A stretch of 64,000 nt of DNA, from positions 952,704 through 1,016,703 of the forward strand of contig JACKAC010000002.1 of assembly GCA_020635255.1 (NCBI GenBank). The letters are read 5' to 3'. The position numbers and the translations under genes are program-made. The stretch's first letter is position 1. Each line of letters opens with the position of its first letter. The notes below the pieces were generated by a model, which was not told the origin of the DNA, did no database searches, and worked only from the letters and a program-made list of their open reading frames with translations. Positions 16,526 to 25,854 of this stretch are shown piece after piece. Origin of the DNA: Ignavibacteriales bacterium (GTDB lineage: Bacteria > Bacteroidota > Ignavibacteria > Tepidaquicellales > Tepidaquicellaceae).

Positions 16526-19345
16526 CTAGAGATTTCGGTTGCAGATGGTTTTGTAATCGCAGTATTTGCACCGCTCTTCCTCAGTGGTCTGCCTGAATGG
16601 CGTGTCCCTGTCGAATATTTCCGCGAATAGCTTTTCGAGACGTTCCTCGAAGCCCTTCATCTGATCCAGTGTCAACTCCTTGCCGTTGTTGAGAAGAGTC
16701 ACGCCCTCGCTGAGTTTCTTTATAGGGTAAATGCCGACCTGCACCTTTTCCCCGGCGTTCTTTTTGAGATACATGTACGCGTACAGGTATGCCTGGAAGA
16801 GACTGCTGTACCTGGGTTCCATGAACATCTCGGTGTAGAACTGGTCGCTCACTTCCTTCTGCGCGTGCCTCCACTCTACACGGCCCGTCTTGTAGTCTAT
16901 TATTCTCACCTTGCCTCCGCATACATCCACACGGTCGAGCCGTCCCTGTAATTTTACCTGTGTATCGCCATCGGGGAATGTTACTTCGCTGTCGATGCCT
17001 TTCTCCAGTTCGCGTATGCTGAATGGCGCTGTCCTTTCGTCGGTCTCGAGTATCATGCCGAGGAGCTTCTTCATAATGTTTCTTGTGAGCCTGTTCTTTC
17101 CGCTGAGGTAGTCCTCGCCTTTGAATTCTATCTCGAAAACCTCCTCCAGTTTCTCATCGATTATGCTATGCAGCGAGGGGAAGTCGTCCGGTGTTATGTC
17201 GCGTTCGATATAGTCCTCGTATATCCGCTTCAGCGTATTGTGGACGATGTTCCCGAATTGCCGGGGATCGATTATACCGTCCCTGTCCTCCGGCTCGCGC
17301 AGTCCGGCAATGCACCGGAAATAGAACTGGAGACTGCAATTTATATATGTGTTCAGACGTGAGGCGGAAAATTCCAGCTCCTTAAGCCGTTCCATTATGT
17401 CATCGGATTTCTCGATCGTGATCTTCTCCAGCTTCGGCGCGTCGGCTTTAGCGCTCACGATATAATTATTGAGATCAATCTTTTTATTCTGTCTGCACAG
17501 CTCGAATTCTAACTGGGGAATATACCTGCTACGCTCGCCCTGGTTGAGCTCATCAACTTCGGAGTTGTAAAATATAGTGAAGTTCCGCGCCCTCTGCATG
17601 AGCCTGTAAAAATTATACGCATACCCGGAGTCATCATCCTCGAACGTCGGCAGTCCGAATGCTTTTCTTATACCTACCGGGATGAACGTCTTGCCGAGAT
17701 CGGTTCTCGGGTAAGTACCCTCGTTCATCGAGAGCATATACACATTCTCGAAATCGAGCCCGCGCGTTTCGAGGACTCCCATTATCTGCAGTCCCTTCAG
17801 CGGAGCGCCTGTGAAAGGTATCTTTATCGAGCGGAGGGTCTTGAGCAGGATGCTCCACGCGGTCTTTGGCTCTATCTCATCTCCGAATCCCGCCATTAGT
17901 CCCTTCAGGTCTTTTATATGCTTTTTGAATTGCTCTATCTGGTATATCTCGAAGCCTTTCGCCCTGCCTTTTCTTCCGCGCACGTTCTTTTCGATCACTT
18001 CGATTATTTCTTCAATGTAGTCAAACAGGTCCTTAGTTCTTTCAATTAATTTGAATATTCTATCGACGGCTTCGAGTTCGCCCTCAACCTGTTCCATTAT
18101 GAGTTCACGGTTGAAATAGACGCGCTTAGTATCGTCGAGCTTCTTCGTCAGCTCGATCGTTTCATCGAAATCGATGGACTTTATATACGGATGCTCCAGT
18201 ATGTCCTTTACGTAGCGGTAACCGAACAGCGTATCCTTTCCCGTCGAGGCGGTTATCGTGTGCATGTCCTTCAAAAGCTCCATCAAAGTATAAAGTGACG
18301 TATTACGGAGAGAGTAACCCATCGTGATATTTATCTCGGTGAACATATCCGGGAGAGCGCTCAGGAGGGGGAGAAGCAACGATTCGTCCGGCAGTACGAT
18401 AGCAGTCTGCTCCGGGTCTACACTCTGGAAAGATTCGTTTAACAGCTTGCCTAATGCCTTTGCCTGCCCGGCGCGAAGAGGTACGGCATATATGTCTATC
18501 TTCTTTTCATCCGTTAGAAGCAGGTCCTCCTTGATTTCCGGCTTCTTTATTTCAAGGTCGGTGAAATTCTTTCGGATAAATCTGCCTGCTTCCTGTTTTT
18601 TATCGTCCGCGTAATATTTATCCGTGTCCCAGTATATCTCTGCCTTTCCTTTTTTGAGGAGCGTCTTCATGATAAGCATTTCCGCTTTAGAAAGGATGTT
18701 GAACCCGGCAAAGATTATCTTTACGTCTATAGAATCGGAGATCTCCTCTATGTTCTCGGCTGTGTTCCGGTATATCAAGCCCTCGTACGCGACCTTGCCT
18801 TCCCTCAGCGACTCTGTGAAATTATCATAGGTCTTTCCCAGTAACTCCCATATGCGTGTGAACTTTTTCTTGGTTTCTGATATATCCTCATCCGAAAAAC
18901 TTTCCCAGAACTTCTTGAAAGATTCAATTTCGGTAAGATGTAAGGTAAACTCCTGCTCAAGCTCTTTAATATTTTTTATACCGGTATATAATGCTCGCGC
19001 ATTAACGAGGTTTTTATCTATGAGATCGTAATCCGATAATATTATTTCACCCCACGGGTAGAATTGGTCGAATGTTTCGTCCGGCTGGAAGTGCTTGTAA
19101 GTCTCGTAAAGCTCAAATACAAGCGTCAGAGGCTCGGCAACTTCATAGCCCGATAATTCCGTGATGAAATCGTTAATGGGAATAAGCTTGGGGAAGGTCT
19201 CCGTCTTGATGTCGTTTGCCGTGAGGTACTTTTCGAGAAATAGTATCATCCTCCGGTTAGGCACAACGATGCACACATCCTTGAGGCTGTCGGGATATTT
19301 TGTGATAACTTCCTTTACCAGTTTATTTAAAAACGCGTCCTTCAC
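16526..19345 (-). CDS. addB: AddB-like PD-(D/E)xK nuclease subunit with Fe-S cysteines
   Basis: A 939-residue protein of the AddB/RexB group. The N-terminus is a degenerate helicase-like region ('KDVCIVVPNRRMILFLEKYL'). The C-terminal third starts at 'FSASRLNTYINCSLQFYFRC' and carries the RecB-type nuclease motifs 'FGNIVHNTLKRIYE' and 'VRIIDYKTGR'. The cysteine in 'YINCS' together with the terminal 'CKYCDYKTIC' gives the four-cysteine iron-sulfur staple typical of AddB. It processes double-strand DNA ends with AddA to start recombination. The start is GTG, overlapping the addA stop by 4 nt (GTGA). Confidence 0.85.
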   Translation of the reverse strand: MKDAFLNKLVKEVITKYPDSLKDVCIVVPNRRMILFLEKYLTANDIKTETFPKLIPINDFITELSGYEVAEPLTLVFELYETYKHFQPDETFDQFYPWGEIILSDYDLIDKNLVNARALYTGIKNIKELEQEFTLHLTEIESFKKFWESFSDEDISETKKKFTRIWELLGKTYDNFTESLREGKVAYEGLIYRNTAENIEEISDSIDVKIIFAGFNILSKAEMLIMKTLLKKGKAEIYWDTDKYYADDKKQEAGRFIRKNFTDLEIKKPEIKEDLLLTDEKKIDIYAVPLRAGQAKALGKLLNESFQSVDPEQTAIVLPDESLLLPLLSALPDMFTEINITMGYSLRNTSLYTLMELLKDMHTITASTGKDTLFGYRYVKDILEHPYIKSIDFDETIELTKKLDDTKRVYFNRELIMEQVEGELEAVDRIFKLIERTKDLFDYIEEIIEVIEKNVRGRKGRAKGFEIYQIEQFKKHIKDLKGLMAGFGDEIEPKTAWSILLKTLRSIKIPFTGAPLKGLQIMGVLETRGLDFENVYMLSMNEGTYPRTDLGKTFIPVGIRKAFGLPTFEDDDSGYAYNFYRLMQRARNFTIFYNSEVDELNQGERSRYIPQLEFELCRQNKKIDLNNYIVSAKADAPKLEKITIEKSDDIMERLKELEFSASRLNTYINCSLQFYFRCIAGLREPEDRDGIIDPRQFGNIVHNTLKRIYEDYIERDITPDDFPSLHSIIDEKLEEVFEIEFKGEDYLSGKNRLTRNIMKKLLGMILETDERTAPFSIRELEKGIDSEVTFPDGDTQVKLQGRLDRVDVCGGKVRIIDYKTGRVEWRHAQKEVSDQFYTEMFMEPRYSSLFQAYLYAYMYLKKNAGEKVQVGIYPIKKLSEGVTLLNNGKELTLDQMKGFEERLEKLFAEIFDRDTPFRQTTEEERCKYCDYKTICNRNL

Positions 19346-22032
19346 TTCTTCTCTTTTTTACTTTTCGCGGAGCTGAGGATCAGCCTGTCGTGCCAGTCTG
19401 TTGCCGGGAATGTGTCTATTGGATAGAATTTTTTTCCTTCATCCTTTCTCTTAACCGGATTTTTCATTTCACCGTATTCGAACATCTCTTTCTCAGCGTC
19501 ATAATATTTTTCGAGATCTGGAGACGCTGTTATCGTTTGTGAAATTAAATTCTTTGCCGAAAATCCCTTTTGAGGGTTGTCCGGCGCTATAATGAACAGC
19601 CTCTCAGCCGCTCTTGTGAATGCCACATAAACGAGATTCAGATTATCAATGTATGACTGCGCTTTTTCCAACTGCATGTCATCGTTGAGGAATGTATTCT
19701 CCAGCGAGTTTGTGGCTCTGACCAGGTACGGCGCGGCTTCGTTAAAGGGTTCTCTCTCCGGTGACACCCAGATGGTGTTTTTGAATCCTTCGTAAAAGAT
19801 CCAGTTAGCGAACGGAATTATCACAACAGGTTTCTCGAGACCTTTTGCCTTATGGACGGTGTAAATATTAACCGCGTCTTCCTCGCCGGAAATGGTGATG
19901 GACTTCTTATCTTTATTTTCTTCCCACCATTCAATGAATCCCGCCAGGTCGTTATTAACCTTTGTGGAATAATCGAGAATTATGTCCTGAAAGCGGAGCA
20001 AGTACGCATCGTTTTTCATGTTCAATCCAAATATTCTCACGATTTCCTCTACGAGCTCTACCAGCGAAAATTTATTCAGGCTGAACGTCCTTTTGGCAAA
20101 TTCTTCCGGCATCCTCTCTTTGAAAAGCTCACCCCTGTCGCTGAATATAATGTGCGGATCAATTTTCTCGTGCTTAATCTTTGTCAGGTAATAATACAAT
20201 ATCTGTGCGCGGGCTATACCGTCCTTCCAGTTGTTTAAATATTTTATTATGTTCACAAGGAATTTTACCGTGTAGCTGGAATTAAGATTCGACGAGTCGG
20301 GGGAAATAACACGGATATCGCGTTCCAAAAGGTATTCGGTAATTTGTTTTGCTTCCCGGTTGGTTCTCGTCAGTATCATTATATCTTTCTTCGAATACCC
20401 GTCATCAAGCGCCTGCTCTACGCGCATAAGGGTGTACTTCATTGCTTTCTCATATCTTTTCTCTGTGTCCGGTTCGGAAATTAATTTCACATTTACATAC
20501 CCGCCTTCTTTTTGCTTCTCCTGTTTTACTTCCCGGAAGGTAGTCGCCACCATTTCTATGTGTCTGTCATCTATCTCCGGTTCAATATGCTGTAACGAAT
20601 TAACAAAAAAGATATTATTGAAATCTATTATATTTTCACCGCTCCTGTAATTCTGTTCCAGGGGCAGGCGTTCTATCATTTCCCCGAACTCAGTGAACTC
20701 ATTTTCTATCCCGCTCAAAAGCTCCCGCTCTCCGCCTCTCCATCGGTAGATAGCCTGTTTTGAGTCGCCTACAACGAGGGCGGTATTGCCGCTTCCAAGG
20801 GCATCCTTGATTAGAGGGGAGAGGTTCCTCCACTGAAACTCAGATGTGTCCTGGAATTCGTCTATAAGATAATGTTTGAAATGGCTACCGATCTTTTCGT
20901 AAATGAAAGGCGCTTCGTCTTTTGTTATCATCGATTTCAGCAAGCGGTTAGTATCCGAGATAAGGAAAACATTCTTTTCTTTCCTGTATTCTTTCAGACT
21001 TTCTTCGATGTCAGCAAGAATGCCCGCGACGTAAATATTTTTTTGGATCTCGATGGCAGTGTTATATTCCATGAAGTTCTCATCATAGTATGTCAGCACA
21101 TTATTGAGAACGTCTCTCAGTCCTGCATTCAGGCAGTCTAGAATAGTCTTTTTGTTGCGCGAGGTTTTGGAAGCCCAGTTATCGTCGTGCTCCTGCGCTT
21201 CAAAAACCCTTGTAGTGGGTTTGTAATCTTTCTTTTTACCGATCTTATAAACAAGGTAAGCTGCGACCCCGCTCGTTCCATAAGCGAAATCTTTCACTCC
21301 AAGAGTATACTCGTTCATTAATTCTTGCGCTCTGAGAGAATAGTTCATCATCGTCTGTTCGAAAGTGTCAGTAATATTTCCTAATGTTACGATAAAATCC
21401 CTTACCCTTTGCTTGTCATCTTTATCCTTTTTGTCGATGCCTTCCTGGAGCTTGTGGTACCGCTCGTAGAATAGCTCTTTACCGTTCCTATAAATATCCT
21501 GCTCGATGTTCCAGCCTTTATCCCTGTCAATAAGGTTGAATACGAATTCCTCGAGGTACTCAGCCAAATTTGCATCTGTATTTATCCTGTTGAGCATGCT
21601 ATCGGTAGCCGATGCGATTACAAGGTCCTGATCCAATTCAAGCTCATATCCTATCTGTAATTCCAGTTCTCTAGCAAATGCTCTCACAACCTTCTGGAAA
21701 AAGCTGTCTATAGTCTGTATGTGAAAATTAGAGTAATGGTGGAGTATATTTTCGAGAACTTTATTAGCCTGTGTTTCAAGATCATGATTGGGGTATCTCT
21801 CCTGTAGCTTCGTGTAGTAGACACTTTTCTTATTACCACGCGCGATCTCCATCAATGTTGAGATGATCCTTGTCTTCATCTCTTCCGTCGCCTTATTGGT
21901 GAACGTGATAGCAAGGATGTGCTTATAATCTTCCGGGTTTTCTATTACAAGGTAGAGGAATTCCATTATCAGGTTAAATGTCTTGCCTGATCCCGCCGAT
22001 GCTGTTAGTATTTTAAATGCCTTATCGGACAA
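19342..22032 (-). CDS. addA: AddA/RecB-like UvrD-family helicase lacking a C-terminal nuclease
   Basis: An 896-residue SF1 helicase: Walker A 'ASAGSGKTFNLI' (11-22), 'LAITFTNKATEEMKTRI', Walker B-type 'HYLIDEFQDTSEFQW', motif III/IV 'GDSKQAIYRWRGGE' and motif VI 'LVYVAFTRAAERL'. Canonical AddA has about 1100-1200 residues and ends in a RecB-type nuclease domain. This protein ends ~90 residues after motif VI in a basic tail and shows no nuclease motif, leaving AddB as the only nuclease. The start is TTG at 22032, supported by an AAAGGA ribosome-binding sequence just upstream. It is translated with addB through an overlap. Confidence 0.85.
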   Translation of the reverse strand: MSDKAFKILTASAGSGKTFNLIMEFLYLVIENPEDYKHILAITFTNKATEEMKTRIISTLMEIARGNKKSVYYTKLQERYPNHDLETQANKVLENILHHYSNFHIQTIDSFFQKVVRAFARELELQIGYELELDQDLVIASATDSMLNRINTDANLAEYLEEFVFNLIDRDKGWNIEQDIYRNGKELFYERYHKLQEGIDKKDKDDKQRVRDFIVTLGNITDTFEQTMMNYSLRAQELMNEYTLGVKDFAYGTSGVAAYLVYKIGKKKDYKPTTRVFEAQEHDDNWASKTSRNKKTILDCLNAGLRDVLNNVLTYYDENFMEYNTAIEIQKNIYVAGILADIEESLKEYRKEKNVFLISDTNRLLKSMITKDEAPFIYEKIGSHFKHYLIDEFQDTSEFQWRNLSPLIKDALGSGNTALVVGDSKQAIYRWRGGERELLSGIENEFTEFGEMIERLPLEQNYRSGENIIDFNNIFFVNSLQHIEPEIDDRHIEMVATTFREVKQEKQKEGGYVNVKLISEPDTEKRYEKAMKYTLMRVEQALDDGYSKKDIMILTRTNREAKQITEYLLERDIRVISPDSSNLNSSYTVKFLVNIIKYLNNWKDGIARAQILYYYLTKIKHEKIDPHIIFSDRGELFKERMPEEFAKRTFSLNKFSLVELVEEIVRIFGLNMKNDAYLLRFQDIILDYSTKVNNDLAGFIEWWEENKDKKSITISGEEDAVNIYTVHKAKGLEKPVVIIPFANWIFYEGFKNTIWVSPEREPFNEAAPYLVRATNSLENTFLNDDMQLEKAQSYIDNLNLVYVAFTRAAERLFIIAPDNPQKGFSAKNLISQTITASPDLEKYYDAEKEMFEYGEMKNPVKRKDEGKKFYPIDTFPATDWHDRLILSSAKSKKEKK

Positions 22033-22121
22033 CTATATCCTTTGTATTTATGTAGTGGTATTTGTTTGGTAACTGAATAAATAAGGAATTTATTCTATTT
22101 TTTTCTTTATTAAAATGTAAT

Positions 22122-22808
22122 ATGAGCTTGATAGCGGTAATAGGAGATCTTCACGGGTGTATAGGCACTCTTAGGAGCATATATCCTAAATTGAAGGAAA
22201 AAACGGACGAGATATATTCTGTGGGTGATATAATAGATAGGGGACCGGATCCGAAAGCTGTAGTGGAGTTTTGTATGGATAATGGTATTAAATGCGTCCG
22301 TGGTAACCACGAGGACATTTTGCTCAAAGTAATCGGCGTGGAGGAGGACCGCCCTTATATTAGTCCTAAACAGCGTCTCGAAAATCATATCCTTAACGGC
22401 GGTGACGAAACAATACGCTCATACACGGACTCATACGAACAGGATGTCAAGGCATACCGCAGGGAGGTTGAGTCGAGCGGTCATCTCGACTACATACTCA
22501 GTTTTCCGTTTAAAAGAGAGTTCGACGGTGTTGTAATTACTCATGCAGGGATTGCGGAAGGTACAGAGGACGTGATATGGCACAGGAAAGAGGTGATGAA
22601 GCTCCCGAAACTGCAGATATTCGGACATACCCCTATGCCGGAAGTTGATTATCAAAAAGGATGGTATGCTAATATCGATACGGGATGTGTCTATGCAGAG
22701 AGAGGATATGGGAATCTAACAGCTGTGCTCGTTGACAGCGATACTGGTGAAGTCGCTGAATTTATTACTGAAAAAAACGTTGGGGAATATTCGGATCATG
22801 ATGTATAG
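22122..22808 (+). CDS. PPP-family metallophosphoesterase (serine/threonine phosphatase-like)
   Basis: A 228-residue calcineurin-like phosphoesterase with the full metal-binding set: 'GDLHGC' (8-13), 'VGDIIDRGPDP', 'VRGNHED', 'VITHAGI' and 'IFGHTPMPE'. The family removes phosphate from proteins or cleaves diadenosine polyphosphates; small bacterial members do either. No membrane segment is seen. It is divergent from addA across an 89-nt A+T-rich gap, and its stop overlaps the start of the next gene. Confidence 0.85.
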   Translation: MSLIAVIGDLHGCIGTLRSIYPKLKEKTDEIYSVGDIIDRGPDPKAVVEFCMDNGIKCVRGNHEDILLKVIGVEEDRPYISPKQRLENHILNGGDETIRSYTDSYEQDVKAYRREVESSGHLDYILSFPFKREFDGVVITHAGIAEGTEDVIWHRKEVMKLPKLQIFGHTPMPEVDYQKGWYANIDTGCVYAERGYGNLTAVLVDSDTGEVAEFITEKNVGEYSDHDV

Positions 22809-23187
22809 ATTTATTTTTTTAATATTATTTTTTGCTGTTTTTGTTCCTGATTCCCGCGCCCAGGTCGTTAAGATCGTTGCGGAAGAATGGAATATCTACA
22901 ACGATTCACTCGGCAAATTCGAATCGCAGGGAGATGAGCTTGTATTTGTTGAGTTCGACCGTGAGAAAATGCAGATCAGGGTTAGTCATGGAGAATACAT
23001 CACACGTACCTATATGGTGCTGTCTATTGAGGATAAGGAGGTTGACGGGCAGACCGCTCTCTACTGGAATCTATATGATACCGATTACCTGCGTGTTGCT
23101 TTTATACCGGAGATGATAATGTTCATTGACCATGGTGGAAATAAAGCCATGGTGCTTACGAATCTAACATTTCTTAGCCCCGAGTAG
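22798..23187 (+). CDS. Small secreted/periplasmic protein of unknown function
   Basis: The frame is open from 22732. The ATG at 22798 is chosen because it yields a normal signal peptide ('MMYRFIFLILFFAVFVPDSR', cleavage near 'SRAQ') and overlaps the phosphatase gene by 11 nt; the adjacent ATG at 22801 is equally possible. The mature protein of ~105 residues is rich in beta-strand-like sequence ('EEWNIYNDSLGKFESQGDEL', 'YWNLYDTDYLRVAFIPEMIM'). I do not recognise a family. It is probably cotranscribed with the phosphatase gene. Confidence 0.6.
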   Translation: MMYRFIFLILFFAVFVPDSRAQVVKIVAEEWNIYNDSLGKFESQGDELVFVEFDREKMQIRVSHGEYITRTYMVLSIEDKEVDGQTALYWNLYDTDYLRVAFIPEMIMFIDHGGNKAMVLTNLTFLSPE

Positions 23188-23240
23188 TAGATGAAAATTG
23201 TCATTTCTCAATTCCTGTTTTTTGTATAGCTTAATCCCGT

Positions 23241-23627
23241 ATGAAAAGAACAGCATTAAATTCCATCGCCATTGTAATGGTGGTTATGCTTTTTCTCCAG
23301 ACCAATTATCTGCTGGTATTTTACGGGCTTTTCCAGCTTAACCGCAAAGCACTTACGGAGGAAGTATGCGAAAAGAAAGTGGAAGGTTGTAATGCATGCT
23401 GTTATCTGAATAAAAAGATGAATGAAGATGAACAGAATTCGCAAACGGCTCCCGACCCGGTCAGAAAACCCGCAACAAAAGAGAACATAAAACTTTCCGA
23501 ATACGTAGTTAACTTTATTAATCTTGCTAATATATCTTACAATGATCTGCTAAATTACACGCGGATTAGCGAATCGCTCTATTCGTCGGGATACTTTGGC
23601 TCAATAGACCACCCGCCAAAGGCTTAA
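23241..23627 (+). CDS. Membrane-anchored small cysteine-motif protein, probable metal-cluster member
   Basis: A 128-residue protein. One N-terminal membrane helix (~8-32) is followed by an external cysteine motif 'VCEKKVEGCNACCYLNKKM', then a polar region. Bacteroidota genomes carry small proteins of the same plan (helix, then a C...CxxxCxL-type motif and a Lys/Glu-rich stretch) beside genes for copper- or iron-related envelope proteins. That comparison is from memory and not verified. Two further genes follow on the same strand: a His-rich lipoprotein and a barrel with its own Cys motif. The three probably form one unit. Confidence 0.6.
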   Translation: MKRTALNSIAIVMVVMLFLQTNYLLVFYGLFQLNRKALTEEVCEKKVEGCNACCYLNKKMNEDEQNSQTAPDPVRKPATKENIKLSEYVVNFINLANISYNDLLNYTRISESLYSSGYFGSIDHPPKA

Positions 23628-23727
23628 TTCTTTTATTAAAGTATAATAAGGTCATGTGGGGAGGCGCAATGTGTCTTTGCGTCTGATCGTGCTTTATTAT
23701 TGTAAAATTTAAAAAGAATTAAACCAA

Positions 23728-24555
23728 ATGGAAAAACTATTCAATATTACGTTTGTTTTATTGTTGTTTACAGCAATCACTTTATTTACAGGATGCAGTG
23801 ATGATACAAATCCAACTGCCCCTCAGGGACCGAATACGTCATCCTATGTTTATCTTGGTGAGCAGTATGCCATAGGTGGAAGAGCTAAAGTTATGTTGTA
23901 TTCGGGTGACTCTCTCTTTACAGGGTATAACAGAATATATTTAGTGCTTTATGATTCGTTAACTAATGATCTAATAGAAGATGCTCACATCGAGTTCGAA
24001 CCAGTAGATCATGGTTCAGGCGCGCCTGTTGAAAACCCCGATCAAAATGCGGTTAATGGTGTCTTCTCGGGTGCAGTTGTATTTACCGAAGCGCAAACTA
24101 CTGACGATCTGCGTCACTGGCATTTCCATATACACGTCCATAACCATGAAGCCCCGGGTGAACCCGAAGGCGAAGCTGAATTCGAAGGTTTCCACATAAA
24201 AGATACTCCGGAGAAAATGTTCGTTTACTCACCGGACACTACTACTTCCTATGTATTTGCGTTGATCGATCCGCAAAGCCCGGTACAGGGGTCCAATAAT
24301 TTTGAGATTCTTGTAAGTCAAAAAGTTGGTGTCGAATACCAGGCATTCCCATGGTTCACCTTTACCAATATCAAGGTGCAGGAGATAGGTTCGGGAGTTT
24401 TGTCTACAGGCAATTCCGATCCAATAACAACCGGAAACGGACGGTATGCAGGAACGATAAATCTGCCCTCATCCGGAACTTGGAATGTGAAAATGGATTT
24501 CTCTCACAGCGGAGTAACAAATTCGGGAGATTTCTTCCAGATAAATCTGTATTGA
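23728..24555 (+). CDS. Histidine-rich lipoprotein with YtkA/FixH-like domains
   Basis: A 275-residue lipoprotein with lipobox Cys at ~23 ('LFTGCSDDTNP'). Two immunoglobulin-like beta domains follow. The first ends in a dense histidine patch 'HWHFHIHVHNHEAPG' (~131-145), with a further His in 'EFEGFHIKD'. The second ends 'GTWNVKMDFSHSGVTNSGDF', the pattern of the YtkA/FixH-like domain. Alternating histidines suggest Cu or Zn binding at the outer membrane or periplasm (inference). It lies between the cysteine-motif membrane protein and the barrel protein, 24 nt before the latter. Confidence 0.6.
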   Translation: MEKLFNITFVLLLFTAITLFTGCSDDTNPTAPQGPNTSSYVYLGEQYAIGGRAKVMLYSGDSLFTGYNRIYLVLYDSLTNDLIEDAHIEFEPVDHGSGAPVENPDQNAVNGVFSGAVVFTEAQTTDDLRHWHFHIHVHNHEAPGEPEGEAEFEGFHIKDTPEKMFVYSPDTTTSYVFALIDPQSPVQGSNNFEILVSQKVGVEYQAFPWFTFTNIKVQEIGSGVLSTGNSDPITTGNGRYAGTINLPSSGTWNVKMDFSHSGVTNSGDFFQINLY

Positions 24556-24579
24556 TGTAAATTTAAAAGAACAGAAAAA

Positions 24580-25581
24580 ATGAAAAGTCTTATTATAATA
24601 CTTTTAGCTTTGGTCATAGCCGGAAATGTACACGCGGACGATAAGTATGGGGAGTTCAGCAGATATCTTTCGAAAGAGCTTGAAAAGCAGTATAAACTTT
24701 TTAAACCTGAATGCGACCTCTGCGCATGCTATCTGGGCATAGACCCAAGTTACAACAGCAGTCAGATCAGTCTGCGGTATTCCAGCTTCAAATACTATTC
24801 CGAAGGAATCCCTGTCGAATCCGACCCGAATGTCGATCATGGTGATACGGGTACAGATCCCTCCACCGAGTATTATAACCGTGTGGAAGTAACCGGACGC
24901 TATTATATGAACCCGTCTGTAAGATTCCTGATAAACATTCCTTATTCGTTAAATAATATTGACGGGAAGCGTATAAAGGATTTCGGAGATGTTAGTGTGA
25001 TCGGACAATACCAGCTTTACAATACACGCGTCGAAGCGGAGACGGATTTTCGTAACAGGGTATTTGTTGGAGGCGGAGTAAAAGCTCCAACCGGAGCTTA
25101 CAATAAGTCCATCGTTTACGGTGAAGTCGAACCTCACTTCCAGCCCGGTACGGGAAGCTTTGACTTTCTGCTGAGCGGTACTTATCTGGCAAGATACAAG
25201 AGCAATCTCGGATTAAGCACCGATGTTATCTATACTATCAATACGACTAACAGCAACGAGTACCGTTTCTCTAATAGATTCAATGTAACATCCACTTTGT
25301 TTTACATAATAAATGCCGGGAAAAGGACTCACACCGGAACTGAATGGACGTTCCTCCCGCATTCCGGGGTATATTTGGAGTCAGCCGGTTTGGATACCCA
25401 GGATGGCGTTAATGTGGATGATTCCGGTGGTTCGGTATTATTTGCAACTGGCGGGATAGACATATATTACAATCAATTTGACATTAGTTTTACTTATCAG
25501 GGACCTGTAAGCCAGTCTTTAAACGGCGATCAGCCACAAAATAAGTATAGATTTTATATAGGCGCAGGGTATTCTTTCTAG
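24580..25581 (+). CDS. Outer-membrane beta-barrel protein with CDLCAC motif
   Basis: A 333-residue protein with signal peptide (~1-19, 'LALVIAGNVHADDKYG'). A mature N-terminal cysteine motif 'PECDLCACYLGID' precedes alternating amphipathic strands to the end, which finishes in the aromatic-terminated strand 'NKYRFYIGAGYSF' typical of outer-membrane barrels. Three closely spaced cysteines in an otherwise cysteine-poor barrel suggest a metal or heme contact. It is the last gene of the putative metal-related cluster and is followed by a strong terminator. It resembles transporter-like barrels of Bacteroidota, but I cannot assign the substrate. Confidence 0.65.
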   Translation: MKSLIIILLALVIAGNVHADDKYGEFSRYLSKELEKQYKLFKPECDLCACYLGIDPSYNSSQISLRYSSFKYYSEGIPVESDPNVDHGDTGTDPSTEYYNRVEVTGRYYMNPSVRFLINIPYSLNNIDGKRIKDFGDVSVIGQYQLYNTRVEAETDFRNRVFVGGGVKAPTGAYNKSIVYGEVEPHFQPGTGSFDFLLSGTYLARYKSNLGLSTDVIYTINTTNSNEYRFSNRFNVTSTLFYIINAGKRTHTGTEWTFLPHSGVYLESAGLDTQDGVNVDDSGGSVLFATGGIDIYYNQFDISFTYQGPVSQSLNGDQPQNKYRFYIGAGYSF

Positions 25582-25609
25582 ATTTTCACACCTCATTTTT
25601 TGTTAGCGT

Positions 25610-25654
25610 AAAGCCTGATTTTACACCGAAAAATTCGGTGGGTCAGGCTTTTTT
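25610..25654 (+). terminator. Rho-independent terminator
   Basis: An outer 9-bp stem (AAAGCCTGA / TCAGGCTTT) encloses an inner stem (CACCGAA / TTCGGTG). The structure ends in a run of T residues, 29 nt after the barrel gene stop. Confidence 0.85.
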
Positions 25655-25658
25655 ATTC

Positions 25659-25690
25659 ATTGAAAAACACACCTAAATTACTTATATTTA
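25659..25690 (+). promoter_or_regulatory. Promoter-like pair upstream of tRNA-Ala/gyrA
   Basis: ATTG (25659-25662), a 20-nt spacer and TATATTTA (25683-25690) fit the Bacteroidetes promoter pattern with one mismatch per box. They lie about 57 nt before the tRNA, which places the start site upstream of both tRNA-Ala and gyrA. Confidence 0.4.
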
Positions 25691-25746
25691 AAGGATTTAG
25701 ATGTTCCATATCCTAAATATTTATGGGGTTTCTAGGTCCAAATGAT

Positions 25747-25819
25747 GGGGCTATAGCTCAGCTGGTAGAGCGTTTCGTTCGCAATGAAAAGGTCAGGGGT
25801 TCGACTCCCCTTAGCTCCA
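25747..25819 (+). tRNA. tRNA-Ala (anticodon CGC)
   Basis: This is a 73-nt cloverleaf. The acceptor stem GGGGCTA / TAGCTCC contains the G3:U70 pair that defines alanine tRNAs, and the discriminator is A. The D-arm is GCTC-AGCTGGTA-GAGC. The anticodon stem TTTCG/TGAAA holds the loop TTCGCAA, giving anticodon CGC (codon GCG). The T-arm is AGGGG-TTCGACT-CCCCT. The 3' CCA is not encoded. It lies 35 nt upstream of gyrA on the same strand. Confidence 0.95.
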
Positions 25820-25854
25820 CAGAATATTAAAAATAAGTAAACATAACCCAATAA

